Shown: positions 53,403-61,069 of the stretch, in pieces | Layout: every line of letters starts with the position of its first letter | How positions within the stretch are numbered: position 1 is the first letter of the stretch | Assembly: GCA_947631235.1 (NCBI GenBank) | Contig: CANRKO010000001.1 | Coordinates: 248,001 to 312,000 of the forward strand | DNA: 64,000 bases | Source of the DNA: an uncultured Clostridia bacterium | GTDB taxonomy: Bacteria; Bacillota; Clostridia; UBA1381 | Direction: 5' to 3' | Notes under the pieces: model-generated | What the model was told of the DNA's origin: nothing | Databases searched by the model: none | Seen by the model: the letters and a program-made list of their open reading frames with translations, nothing else | Position numbers and translations under genes: made by a program

Positions 53403-54145
53403 TACTTGTCCTCCTTTGACGCGTTCATAAGATAGCTGACCTCATGGCTCGTAAGGTGCCGCCACCGTCCGAGAGGAAGGTTGCCGAGTTCCACGTTGCC
53501 TATCGCGAGCCTTTGAAGTGCGCCGAGTTCCTTGCCGAGCGCGGCGAACATGCGCCGCACCTGACGGTTTTTACCCTCGTGAATTGTGAGCTTTACAAAC
53601 GTGTAGCCGTTTTTAACGTCGGTGATCTCCGCCTGCGCGGGCGACGTTTTAAATCCGTCGTCAAGCCTTACGCCCGAGCGCAGCACGTTCATGTCATGCA
53701 CGGTCATACCGCCCTTTACGGCGGCAAGATACGTCTTGCCCATATTGAATTTCGGGTGGGTGACGCGGTAGGAAAAATCGCCGTCGTCCGTGAGCAGCAA
53801 AAGCCCCTCCGTATCGTAGTCGAGTCTGCCGACGGGGAAGATGCGCTTATCCTTCAAATCGGTCTTTATAAGGTCAATTACCGTCGGGCGGTAAAACTGA
53901 TCCTTGACCGTCGTAACATAGCCGACGGGCTTGTTCAGCATAATATAGTAACGCTTTTGACTGTGTTTGAGCGTTTCGCCGTCGAGCGTCACCTTGTCCG
54001 CGCCTATCTCCACCTTAACGCCCTGCTCGGTGACGGTCTTGCCGTTGACCGTAACGCGTCCCTCACTTATCATCGTTTCTGCCGCGCGGCGCGACGCCGC
54101 ACCGCACATGGCGATGTATTTCTGCAATCTTACTGTTTCTCCCAT
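53402..54145 (-). CDS. rluB: Pseudouridine synthase, RluB/RsuA family
   Basis: 247-aa rRNA pseudouridine synthase. N-terminal S4 domain (VRLQKYIAMCGAASRRAAE), catalytic-domain motif VGRLDYDTEGLLLLTDDG with the catalytic Asp, and KNRQVRRMFAALG. RluB modifies 23S rRNA position 2605 in E. coli; RsuA and RluF are alternatives that sequence alone does not exclude. First gene of a two-gene unit with GH28. Upstream lies the tRNA-Leu promoter on the other strand. Confidence 0.9.
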   Translation of the reverse strand: MGETVRLQKYIAMCGAASRRAAETMISEGRVTVNGKTVTEQGVKVEIGADKVTLDGETLKHSQKRYYIMLNKPVGYVTTVKDQFYRPTVIDLIKTDLKDKRIFPVGRLDYDTEGLLLLTDDGDFSYRVTHPKFNMGKTYLAAVKGGMTVHDMNVLRSGVRLDDGFKTSPAQAEITDVKNGYTFVKLTIHEGKNRQVRRMFAALGKELGALQRLAIGNVELGNLPLGRWRHLTSHEVSYLMNASKEDK

Positions 54146-54210
54146 AATTTCCCTTTCTTATGTCGTTTTAAACGTATTTTGAATTTCCTGCAAATATTTT
54201 AAATTTACTC

Positions 54211-54239
54211 TTGACAAATCTCTGAATTGCTGGTACAAT
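54211..54239 (+). promoter_or_regulatory. Sigma-A promoter of tRNA-Leu
   Basis: TTGACA (54211-54216), 17-bp spacer, TACAAT (54234-54239), 13 bp before the mature 5' end. Confidence 0.8.
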
Positions 54240-54252
54240 ATTAAACGGTCAC

Positions 54253-54336
54253 GCGAGGGTGGCGGAATAGGCAGACGCGCACGTTTGAGGGGCGTGTGGT
54301 TTACCCGTGCCGGTTCAAGTCCGGTCCCTCGCACCA
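54253..54336 (+). tRNA. tRNA-Leu (GAG)
   Basis: Acceptor stem GCGAGGG (54253-54259) with CCCTCGC (54326-54332), discriminator A and encoded CCA. Anticodon loop TTGAGGG gives GAG; T arm CCGGTTCAAGTCCGG; long variable arm as expected for Leu. Confidence 0.95.
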
Positions 54337-54410
54337 TATTTAACCGCCTCATGTTGCGTATATTTTATCACATAAAGGATAAATTAGCAATATCGTTTTC
54401 GGTTAAATAT

Positions 54411-54484
54411 TGCGGAATTGTGTAAGGGTAGCACTAGTGACTCTGACTCACTCTGTTCGGGTTCGAATCCTGATTCCGCAGCCA
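54411..54484 (+). tRNA. tRNA-Gln (CUG)
   Basis: Acceptor TGCGGAAT with ATTCCGCA, discriminator G, encoded CCA. Anticodon stem AGTGA/TCACT around CTCTGAC gives CTG. A separate tRNA-Gln(UUG) would be expected elsewhere. Confidence 0.93.
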
Positions 54485-54487
54485 TGA

Positions 54488-54516
54488 AAGTCTCTGCTTT
54501 TGCGGAGACTTTTTTA
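54488..54516 (+). terminator. Terminator after tRNA-Gln
   Basis: AAGTCTCTGC, TTTT, GCGGAGACTT then TTTTT; begins 4 bp after the CCA. Confidence 0.85.
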
Positions 54517-54517
54517 T

Positions 54518-55267
54518 TTACTTCGCAGCAGCATACGCCGCAACAACCACACGCTCGTTTTCGCTGTTGTACGCGCAGGTGGAGAGCGTCAGCAGCCTGT
54601 CTCCGAACACGGGAGTATCGTCCGATTTACATACTGCGCGGTCGATTATACCGTTCACATATTTACCGTAGGCGTATTCATCGGTCAAATCCGCAAAATC
54701 GCGGTAAAAAAACTCGTTATCACTGCCAACGCTTGTACGGAAAACGGCAAACACCTTATATTCACCGCCGTATATAACGCTTCTGTGCGCGTCAAAATAC
54801 GATTTATCCGCATATTTCACAAGCGGCGCAAACATCGAGCCGTCCTTCATGTTATGCGCATAAATAATCGTGTTAAGGCTTTCGGGCGTACACTCGCAGT
54901 CAACAAACGGCGTACCGCTTGCGCTGTTGCTTTTGTAAAAATCCCTTTTCAAATAATAATCGTTGTTATCCGTCCGCACAACGGGGTAATCTATTGACGT
55001 ATAGGGTACAGTTATCCAACCGGCATAGTCGCTGTTTTTTTCGGCGAGCATCGCTGCGGCGCGGTTGGCATCGTCACCTGTATCAGCGTTTTCGTCATGC
55101 TTTTCATACGCGCCCGACGCGTCAACAGACTCGGCTACCTCGCGCCGCAGTTCCTCGTATTCGTTACTCGCGTGGTGCAAATCGTAAGCGTATTTACCGA
55201 GATACGCCGCGCAGCATAAAAATATCAACAATAAAAGGACTTGCGCGCAGGTAAGCCATTTTCTCAC
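54518..55267 (-). CDS. Class B sortase
   Basis: 249-aa membrane-anchored transpeptidase. N-terminal hydrophobic anchor (LTCAQVLLLLIFLCCAAYLG), then the class B core: catalytic His in IIYAHNMKDGSMF, nucleophile Cys in LSTCAYNSENERVVV and the Arg that follows in the same stretch. Start GTG 55267 is used because AAAGGA (55278-55283) is 10 bp away; GTG 55276 would be 1 bp away. It directly follows the gene of a protein with a TPKTG sorting signal, its likely substrate. Clostridioides difficile class B sortase uses a similar (S/P)PxTG motif. Confidence 0.88.
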   Translation of the reverse strand: MRKWLTCAQVLLLLIFLCCAAYLGKYAYDLHHASNEYEELRREVAESVDASGAYEKHDENADTGDDANRAAAMLAEKNSDYAGWITVPYTSIDYPVVRTDNNDYYLKRDFYKSNSASGTPFVDCECTPESLNTIIYAHNMKDGSMFAPLVKYADKSYFDAHRSVIYGGEYKVFAVFRTSVGSDNEFFYRDFADLTDEYAYGKYVNGIIDRAVCKSDDTPVFGDRLLTLSTCAYNSENERVVVAAYAAAK

Positions 55268-55288
55268 TTCACACACGTCCTTTCATTT

Positions 55289-56464
55289 TTATTTACGTAT
55301 TCTTCTCTTTATAACAGCTATCGCCGCAGCCGCAAGCAACGCTGCCGCGCCTATTACACTGACGAGCGCGACGGGCGTAGTGTCGCCCGTTTTGGGGGTT
55401 TGCGAAGAAACGTTTTTCTGCGCGGGCGAAGACGTTGAATTTGAACCGCTTTTCGGCGCCGCCGACGGCGACGGGGAAGGCGAAGGAGACGCGGACGGAA
55501 GTATTACCGATGAACGGAACGGGCTTAGCATAATTTCATTTTCAACGCCGACCGTTTCGCCGTCCTTTACCGTAAGCACATATTCGTCAACACCGTTTGC
55601 GCTGTTGTCGCCCTTGTGTTTCAGCGCGATGGTCATTCGCAGTATTCCCTCGTCGGTATATACGTGAACCTTTCCGCTGCCTGTCATTGTATAGCGTCCG
55701 GCGGGTATGTCGTGTCCGACAACGTAATTTCCGGCGTTTATGACCGAGTTCTCCGACAGCGGAGCTGCGCTTGGAACGCTTGTCGGCGCAGCCGTGACCT
55801 GCGCAGACGGCGCGCCGTTTTCGTTTTTCTCCGTGTCGGCTGCATTTTCCGTTTCCGGCGGCGGTGTGGAGGAAACGCCGCCGGCCGACGTCACAATGCT
55901 CCAGTCAAGCTTTTCTGCGGTATTCGCATACTTTTTCATATCCTTATTGACCGATATTGTTACATTAAATATCTTGTTTTCCGCGTCCGACGTTTCGTTC
56001 ACAGTGCCGAGATTTATATCCCTGTAACCGATATTTTCATACGTTTCGGGCGCGTCCTTGCCGTCGTACAAAACCGTACCGTCAGATGAAGTAACCTTTA
56101 CATCGTAGTAACCGAGTGCCTCCGCGTCGTACGCAGCGGGCGACGAGAGACCGTCGTCCGTTTCCGCGCTCGGGAGCGACAGCCTCAGTTTTACGTTTAC
56201 CGGCACGCCGCCGTCGGACTTGCTCGTAACGGTAAGCGTCTGCACAACGCTGTCCTGACGTTCAAGTTCGTCAAGCTTGGTCATAAGAGATTTTATTGAT
56301 TTTGACACCTCCGCGTCCGATTCGGCGTCGTAGGAATACGATACCGGCTTTGACTGCGGAGAATTGTTTTTTACCGATATATCGGACGTTCCAGCCATCA
56401 CGGTAAGCGAAGACGCAAACGCCGCAGCCGCGCATAGAACCGCTGCAATTACTGTTTTTTTCAT
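55289..56464 (-). CDS. Sortase-anchored surface protein (TPKTG motif)
   Basis: 391-aa cell-wall protein. Signal peptide KKTVIAAVLCAAAAFASSLT; a first beta-rich domain (residues ~75-190, TLTVTSKSDGGVPVNVKLRL); a Thr/Pro/Glu linker; a second domain YVVGHDIPAGRYTMTGSG, a pattern common in firmicute surface proteins; a Ser-Pro repeat; and the sorting signal SSQTPKTGDTTP with hydrophobic segment and KRRIRK tail. ATG 56464 with AAAGGAGAG 6 bp upstream. Sits 21 bp before the sortase gene, so enzyme and substrate share a promoter. Ligand unknown. Confidence 0.85.
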   Translation of the reverse strand: MKKTVIAAVLCAAAAFASSLTVMAGTSDISVKNNSPQSKPVSYSYDAESDAEVSKSIKSLMTKLDELERQDSVVQTLTVTSKSDGGVPVNVKLRLSLPSAETDDGLSSPAAYDAEALGYYDVKVTSSDGTVLYDGKDAPETYENIGYRDINLGTVNETSDAENKIFNVTISVNKDMKKYANTAEKLDWSIVTSAGGVSSTPPPETENAADTEKNENGAPSAQVTAAPTSVPSAAPLSENSVINAGNYVVGHDIPAGRYTMTGSGKVHVYTDEGILRMTIALKHKGDNSANGVDEYVLTVKDGETVGVENEIMLSPFRSSVILPSASPSPSPSPSAAPKSGSNSTSSPAQKNVSSQTPKTGDTTPVALVSVIGAAALLAAAAIAVIKRRIRK

Positions 56465-56498
56465 ATTATCTCTCCTTTTGAGGATTGCAGATAAATAA

Positions 56499-56527
56499 AG
56501 TATATCATAAAACTTGAAATTTGTCAC
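56499..56527 (-). promoter_or_regulatory. Sigma-A promoter of sortase-substrate operon
   Basis: Minus strand GTGACA (56522-56527), 17-bp spacer, TATACT (56499-56504), 34 bp before the ATG. Confidence 0.65.
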
Positions 56528-56572
56528 TATTTTTCAAAAAAATTTGTATAAACAAGCGTCTGAAAAAAATAC

Positions 56573-56601
56573 TTGAAATTTCGGTAATAATATATTATAC
56601 T
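56573..56601 (+). promoter_or_regulatory. Sigma-A promoter of tRNA-Arg
   Basis: TTGAAA (56573-56578), 17-bp spacer, TATACT (56596-56601), 12 bp before the mature tRNA. Confidence 0.8.
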
Positions 56602-56613
56602 GTATATACATTC

Positions 56614-56688
56614 GCCCCCGTAGTTAAGTGGATATAACAAGCCCCTCCTAAGGGTTAGTCATCGGTTCGACTCCGGTCGGGGGTGCCA
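56614..56688 (+). tRNA. tRNA-Arg (CCU)
   Basis: Acceptor GCCCCCG with CGGGGGT (one G-U), discriminator G, encoded CCA. Anticodon stem AGCCC/GGGTT around CTCCTAA gives CCT (AGG codons). T arm CCGGTTCGACTCCGG-type with GTTCGACTC. Confidence 0.93.
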
Positions 56689-56693
56689 GAAAC

Positions 56694-56726
56694 CGCCGCG
56701 ACGTGCAAGGCTCGCGGCGAATTTTA
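56694..56726 (+). terminator. Weak hairpin between tRNA-Arg and metY
   Basis: CGCCGCGA (56694-56701) pairs with TCGCGGCG (56712-56719), then AATTTTAT. Short U-tract, so read-through into metY is likely. Confidence 0.5.
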
Positions 56727-56760
56727 TAAGCGTTTTATGCGTAATATTGGAGGAATAAAA

Positions 56761-58044
56761 ATGAGCGATTACAAAATCAACACAAAATGCGTGCAGGGCG
56801 GTTATACGCCCGGCAACGGCGAGCCGAGACAAATCCCGATAGTGCAGTCCACGACGTTCAAGTATGACACGAGCGAGGATATGGGCAAGCTTTTCGACCT
56901 TGAGGCCGAGGGTTACTTCTATACGCGTCTGCAAAACCCGACTAATGATTACGTCGCGGCGAAAATAGCGGAACTTGAAGGCGGCAGCGCGGCAATACTC
57001 ACATCGTCGGGACAGGCTGCCAACTTCTTCGCGCTCTTTAACATCTGCGAGGCGGGCAGCCATATTGTATCGTCCTCGTCAATATACGGCGGCACGTTTA
57101 ACCTTATATCGGTTACAATGGCGAAAATGGGAATCGAGGCGACGTTTGTATCGCCCGATTGCACCGAGGAGGAACTGAACGCTGCGTTTAAGGAAAACAC
57201 CCGCGCGGTATTCGGCGAAACTATCGCAAACCCCGCGCTCACGGTTCTCGATATAGAAAAATTCGCGAAGGCTGCTCACGCGCACGGCGTGCCGCTTATA
57301 GTGGACAACACGTTCCCGACGCCGGTTCACTGCCGCCCGATAGAGTGGGGCGCGGACATTGTGACGCACTCGACCACAAAGTACATGGACGGTCACGGCG
57401 CGGCTGTCGGCGGCGCGATATGCGACAGCGGCAATTTTGACTGGATGGCTCACGCCGACAAATTCCCCGGTCTTACCACGCCCGACGAGTCATACCACGG
57501 CATTACATACGCGGAACGGTTCGGCAAGGAAGGCGCGTTTATAACCAAATGCACGGCTCAGCTTATGCGCGATTTGGGCAGTATACAGTCGCCGCAGCAC
57601 GCGTTTCTCTTAAACCTCGGACTTGAATCGCTGCACGTCAGAATGAAACGTCACGCCGAGAACGGTTACGCGGTGGCAAAGTTTTTGGAGTCGCGCGACG
57701 AGGTTGAGAGCGTAAGTTTCCCGCACCTCGAAAGCGATAAGTATTACGATCGAGCGATGAAGTACATGCCCGACGGCGGCTGCGGCGTGGTGTCGTTTAC
57801 CGTCAAGGGCGGCAGGAAAGGGGCGGAGCGTTTTATGAAGGCTCTGCGCCTTGCGGCTATCGAAACGCACGTTGCCGACGCGCGCACGTGCTGCCTTAAC
57901 CCCGCGACATCCACGCACCGCCAGATGAATGACGAGCAGCTTGCGGCTGCCGGCATAAGCGCGGGACTTGTGAGAATTTCCTGCGGTCTTGAGGATAAGG
58001 ACGACCTTATCGCCGATCTCGTTCAGGCGCTCGACAAGGTTTGA
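56761..58044 (+). CDS. metY: O-acetylhomoserine sulfhydrylase
   Basis: 427-aa PLP enzyme of the Cys/Met metabolism family, making homocysteine from O-acetylhomoserine and sulfide. Starts YKINTKCVQGGYTPGNGEPR, with IPIVQSTTFKYDTSEDM, cofactor-binding SSGQAANFFALF, PLP-Lys region DIVTHSTTKYMDGHG and C-terminal LVRISCGLEDKDDL. Length (~428) favours MetY over the shorter MetB/MetC. RBS GGAGGA 8 bp upstream. No own promoter is visible; transcription may come from tRNA-Arg. No SAM riboswitch upstream. Confidence 0.92.
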   Translation: MSDYKINTKCVQGGYTPGNGEPRQIPIVQSTTFKYDTSEDMGKLFDLEAEGYFYTRLQNPTNDYVAAKIAELEGGSAAILTSSGQAANFFALFNICEAGSHIVSSSSIYGGTFNLISVTMAKMGIEATFVSPDCTEEELNAAFKENTRAVFGETIANPALTVLDIEKFAKAAHAHGVPLIVDNTFPTPVHCRPIEWGADIVTHSTTKYMDGHGAAVGGAICDSGNFDWMAHADKFPGLTTPDESYHGITYAERFGKEGAFITKCTAQLMRDLGSIQSPQHAFLLNLGLESLHVRMKRHAENGYAVAKFLESRDEVESVSFPHLESDKYYDRAMKYMPDGGCGVVSFTVKGGRKGAERFMKALRLAAIETHVADARTCCLNPATSTHRQMNDEQLAAAGISAGLVRISCGLEDKDDLIADLVQALDKV

Positions 58045-58084
58045 TAAACAATAGGGTAAAGTTGAAATATCAAGGTAACAAGAG

Positions 58085-58441
58085 ATGAAATTAAAATATA
58101 TTGGTGAAAGCTTCGGAGTAGACGAGCTGACTAATGGACAGACATATATCGCCACTGTCAGCGATATAGGCTATTACAGAGTATTCGACGATAGCGGCGA
58201 GGATTATATGTATTTTCAAGACAATCCACGACCGCTTGACGGAAGCAGTCCGGGCGGACGTTGGGAAATTGTCGAGGATATGAACGAGAGGGAACGAACT
58301 CTTTATGAAAAGCTAAAAACAGCCGTCGGAGCTGACGAAAGAAATAAATTGCTTGAAGAAACGGTGAAAATCTGTGCGGAATATGCTATAAAGTATGCAG
58401 ACGAGATTGAGGCGGTTGTTCAAGCTAATTTGAGTAAATAG
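58085..58441 (+). CDS. 118-aa protein of unknown function, probably acquired
   Basis: Begins MKLKYIGESFGVDELTNG with a small beta-barrel-like N-terminal half (YYRVFDDSGEDYMYF, PLDGSSPGGRWEIVED) and a helical C-terminal half (ERTLYEKLKTAVGADERNK). The N-terminal pattern is seen in small proteins near mobile or toxin-immunity loci, but I make no firm call. Codons such as TAT, CAA, CCA and CGA, rare in the neighbours, are frequent here. RBS is weak (AACAAGAG). Isolated, closed by its own terminator. Confidence 0.65.
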   Translation: MKLKYIGESFGVDELTNGQTYIATVSDIGYYRVFDDSGEDYMYFQDNPRPLDGSSPGGRWEIVEDMNERERTLYEKLKTAVGADERNKLLEETVKICAEYAIKYADEIEAVVQANLSK

Positions 58442-58450
58442 ACTGTTTAC

Positions 58451-58478
58451 AAAGCACGTTCAAGCGGACGTGCTTTTT
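58451..58478 (+). terminator. Terminator after the 118-aa gene
   Basis: AAAGCACGT, TCAAGCGG loop region, ACGTGCTTT then TT. Confidence 0.85.
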
Positions 58479-58578
58479 GCATGGAAGGAATGAGGGCTAT
58501 GCGGATATTTTGTACACCATACACAAAATCATGCCTTGCCGGCGGGGAAAATTCTCCCGTAAAAAAGCGTAAAATAAC

Positions 58579-58607
58579 TTGAAAAAAATGGGGATTTGCG
58601 GTATAAT
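58579..58607 (+). promoter_or_regulatory. Sigma-A promoter of the decarboxylase operon
   Basis: TTGAAA (58579-58584), 17-bp spacer, TATAAT (58602-58607), 55 bp before mmdA. Confidence 0.85.
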
Positions 58608-58662
58608 GTATAATAGGTTAAAATGTGATTTATCACAGCAAAATAACAATGGAGGTTAAATC

Positions 58663-60213
58663 ATGGGAACAATTGATAAATTGACCGAGCTTCAATACCG
58701 CAGAAGTGTCATAAACGCCGGCGGCGGCGAGGCAAAAATCAAAAAGCAGCATGACAGCGGCAAAAAGACCGCCCGCGAGAGAATAAACCTTCTCCTGGAC
58801 GAAGGCAGTTTCGTTGAGATTGACGCTTTTGTCACGCACCGCGCGACGGAATTCGGCATGGACTGTGTCGAGGCCCCGGGCGAGGGCGTCGTTACGGGCT
58901 ACGGCGCGGTGGACGGCAGACTTGTGTACGTCTACGCGCAGGACTTCACCGTAATAGGCGGCTCTCTGGGCGAGATGCACGCGAAGAAAATATGCAAGGT
59001 TATGGACATGGCTGCCAAAATGGGCGCGCCGATAATCGGCATGAACGATTCGGGCGGCGCGAGAATACAAGAGGGTATCGACGCTCTTTCGGGTTTCGGC
59101 GAAATATTCTTCCGCAACACATGCAGCAGCGGCGTTATCCCGCAGATTTCCGTAATAATGGGGCCCTGCGCCGGCGGCGCGGTGTACTCTCCGGCTATAA
59201 CAGACTTTGTATTCATGGTTGAAAAGACAAGCCAGATGTTCATTACAGGCCCGCAGGTTATAAGCTCCGTTACGGGCGAAGCCGTAACAGCCGAGGAACT
59301 CGGCGGCGCGGACACGCACATGACAAAATCGGGCGTCGCGCACTTTAAGGCTTCGAGCGACGAGGACTGCATAGAGAAGATTAAGACGCTTCTCTCTTAC
59401 CTCCCGTCAAACAACCTTGAGGAACCGCCCTACGAGCCGGCAAACGACGAGATTAACCGTCTCTCGGAAAAGCTCACGGAAATAGTACCCGACGAGTCGG
59501 GCAAGGCTTACGACGTGAAGGACGTTATCGCGGAAATCGTCGATAACGGCACATTTTTTGAGGTACAGGAAGAGTTCGCGAAGAACATAGTTGTAGGCTA
59601 TGCGCGTATGAACGGACAGGTTGTCGGCATAGTCGCGAACCAGCCGAAGGTTATGGCAGGTTCTTTGGACGTTGATTCGTCCGACAAGGCGGCGAGATTT
59701 GTGCGTTTCTGCGACAGCTTTAACATTCCTCTCGTAACGCTTACCGACGTTCCCGGTTACTTCCCGGGCGTTGAGCAGGAGACAAACGGAATTATAAGAC
59801 ACGGCGCGAAGCTTCTTTACGCGTTCAGCGAGGCTACCGTTCCGAAGATTAACGTAATACTCAGAAAAGCATACGGAGGCGCTTACATAGCGATGAACTC
59901 CAAGCATCTGGGCGCGGACATCGTTATGGCATGGCCTACTGCTGAAATCGCCGTTATGGGGCCCGAGGGCGCGGCTAATATCATCTTTAAGAACGATATT
60001 AAGGAAAGCTCCGACCCGATTGCAACGCGCAATGAAAAGATACAGGAATACAGAAACAAGTTTGCTTCGCCTTACGAGGCGGCAAGACGCGGTTACGTTG
60101 ACGACGTAATCGAACCCGACTCGACGCGTCCGCGCATTATCGCGGCTCTGGAGATGCTCGCGTCAAAACGCGACTCGCGTCCGGCTAAGAAACACGGCAA
60201 CATTCCCGTATAA
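58663..60213 (+). CDS. mmdA: Methylmalonyl-CoA carboxyltransferase alpha subunit (MmdA/12S)
   Basis: 516-aa acyl-CoA carboxyltransferase with two crotonase-like halves. Acyl-CoA and biotin sites: [64 protein letters not shown]-type text, TDVPGYFPG and [16 protein letters not shown]. Length matches MmdA and the transcarboxylase 12S subunit (~510). It moves CO2 from methylmalonyl-CoA to biotin. First gene of an operon with delta, biotin carrier, beta and a second carboxyltransferase. Strong promoter upstream; RBS GGAGGT 6 bp before ATG. Confidence 0.94.
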   Translation: MGTIDKLTELQYRRSVINAGGGEAKIKKQHDSGKKTARERINLLLDEGSFVEIDAFVTHRATEFGMDCVEAPGEGVVTGYGAVDGRLVYVYAQDFTVIGGSLGEMHAKKICKVMDMAAKMGAPIIGMNDSGGARIQEGIDALSGFGEIFFRNTCSSGVIPQISVIMGPCAGGAVYSPAITDFVFMVEKTSQMFITGPQVISSVTGEAVTAEELGGADTHMTKSGVAHFKASSDEDCIEKIKTLLSYLPSNNLEEPPYEPANDEINRLSEKLTEIVPDESGKAYDVKDVIAEIVDNGTFFEVQEEFAKNIVVGYARMNGQVVGIVANQPKVMAGSLDVDSSDKAARFVRFCDSFNIPLVTLTDVPGYFPGVEQETNGIIRHGAKLLYAFSEATVPKINVILRKAYGGAYIAMNSKHLGADIVMAWPTAEIAVMGPEGAANIIFKNDIKESSDPIATRNEKIQEYRNKFASPYEAARRGYVDDVIEPDSTRPRIIAALEMLASKRDSRPAKKHGNIPV

Positions 60214-60230
60214 TCGGAAGGGGGATAAAT

Positions 60231-60644
60231 ATGTATTCTGACGCATTATTGACAGGAAAGGATCTGCCTCTGTCCGAGGCGCTCGCGATGGGCGGCGAAA
60301 CGACCGTTATAGGTCTTGCGATAGTGTTTGGCGTGCTTGTCATACTGATGATTGTGCTTATGCTTTTTAAGGTAATTTTCTACAAAGACCCGAAAAAGCA
60401 GCAAAAATCGGCTGACACCGCAAAGCCGACCGCCGCTGAGAGCGTACCGACCGTCGCGGTCGAAAGCGAAAAATCGGACGAAATTCCCGAGGACGAGCTT
60501 GTGGCTATACTTACTGCCGCGGTCGCATCAAGCCTAAACACCTCGACATACAATTTGAGGATAAAGTCTTACAGACGCGTTGACGGCAGACAAAACGCGT
60601 GGAACAGAGCAGGTCTTACCGAGACCATCAACAACAGATATTAA
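60231..60644 (+). CDS. Decarboxylase delta/gamma subunit (OadG family)
   Basis: 137-aa small membrane subunit. One membrane span (TVIGLAIVFGVLVILMIVLM, about residues 25-45), then a Lys/Pro/Glu linker and the C-terminal stretch IPEDELVAILTAAVASSLN followed by RIKSYRRVDGRQNAWNRAG, the hallmark end of MmdD/OadG. In known pumps it holds the complex together between carboxyltransferase and beta subunit. 17 bp after mmdA, 13 bp before the biotin carrier gene. Confidence 0.88.
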   Translation: MYSDALLTGKDLPLSEALAMGGETTVIGLAIVFGVLVILMIVLMLFKVIFYKDPKKQQKSADTAKPTAAESVPTVAVESEKSDEIPEDELVAILTAAVASSLNTSTYNLRIKSYRRVDGRQNAWNRAGLTETINNRY

Positions 60645-60657
60645 GGAGGATAATAAA

Positions 60658-61032
60658 ATGAGAAAGTTCAATATAACCGTAAACGGAAAAACATACGCGG
60701 TAGACGTGGAAGAAGTGGGCGGCGTACAGACAAGCGCACCTGCACCGGCTCCCGCTCCGGCGGCCGCGCCGAAGGCGGCGGCTCCCGCTCCCGCACCGAA
60801 GGCTGCTCCCGTAGAGGGCGCAAAGCAGGTTACCGCACCGATGCCCGGCACGATCGTATCGGTAAAGGTAAACGTGGGAGATACCGTTAAGTCGGACACG
60901 CTTGTTGCGGTACTTGAGGCGATGAAGATGGAAAACGAGATTTTCGCGGGCGTTGACGGCACGGTCGCGGGTATAAGTGTATCCGCCGGCGACAGCGTAA
61001 ACAGCGGCGACGTGATTGTTTCGGTAAACTGA
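60658..61032 (+). CDS. Biotin carboxyl carrier protein of the decarboxylase
   Basis: 124-aa carrier. N-terminal ~22 residues (RKFNITVNGKTYAVDVEEV), a flexible Ala/Pro/Lys linker (24-54), and a biotinyl domain with biotin Lys90 in LEAMKMEN. Length and linker match MmdC and transcarboxylase 1.3S. ATG 60658 with AAGGAGGA at 60643-60650. It carries carboxyl groups between the two carboxyltransferases of the operon and the membrane beta subunit. Confidence 0.93.
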   Translation: MRKFNITVNGKTYAVDVEEVGGVQTSAPAPAPAPAAAPKAAAPAPAPKAAPVEGAKQVTAPMPGTIVSVKVNVGDTVKSDTLVAVLEAMKMENEIFAGVDGTVAGISVSAGDSVNSGDVIVSVN

Positions 61033-61069
61033 CGTATTATCTATACTTAACGGAAAGTGGTGAAAAAGA

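Noticed and set aside
56689-56760. SAM riboswitch upstream of metY
   Set aside because: The 72-bp gap contains only one simple hairpin and lacks SAM-aptamer consensus.
58490-58582. 30-codon frame before the decarboxylase promoter
   Set aside because: The SD-like GGAAGGA touches the ATG with no spacing, the peptide has no hydrophobic or repeated pattern, and it runs into the -35 box.
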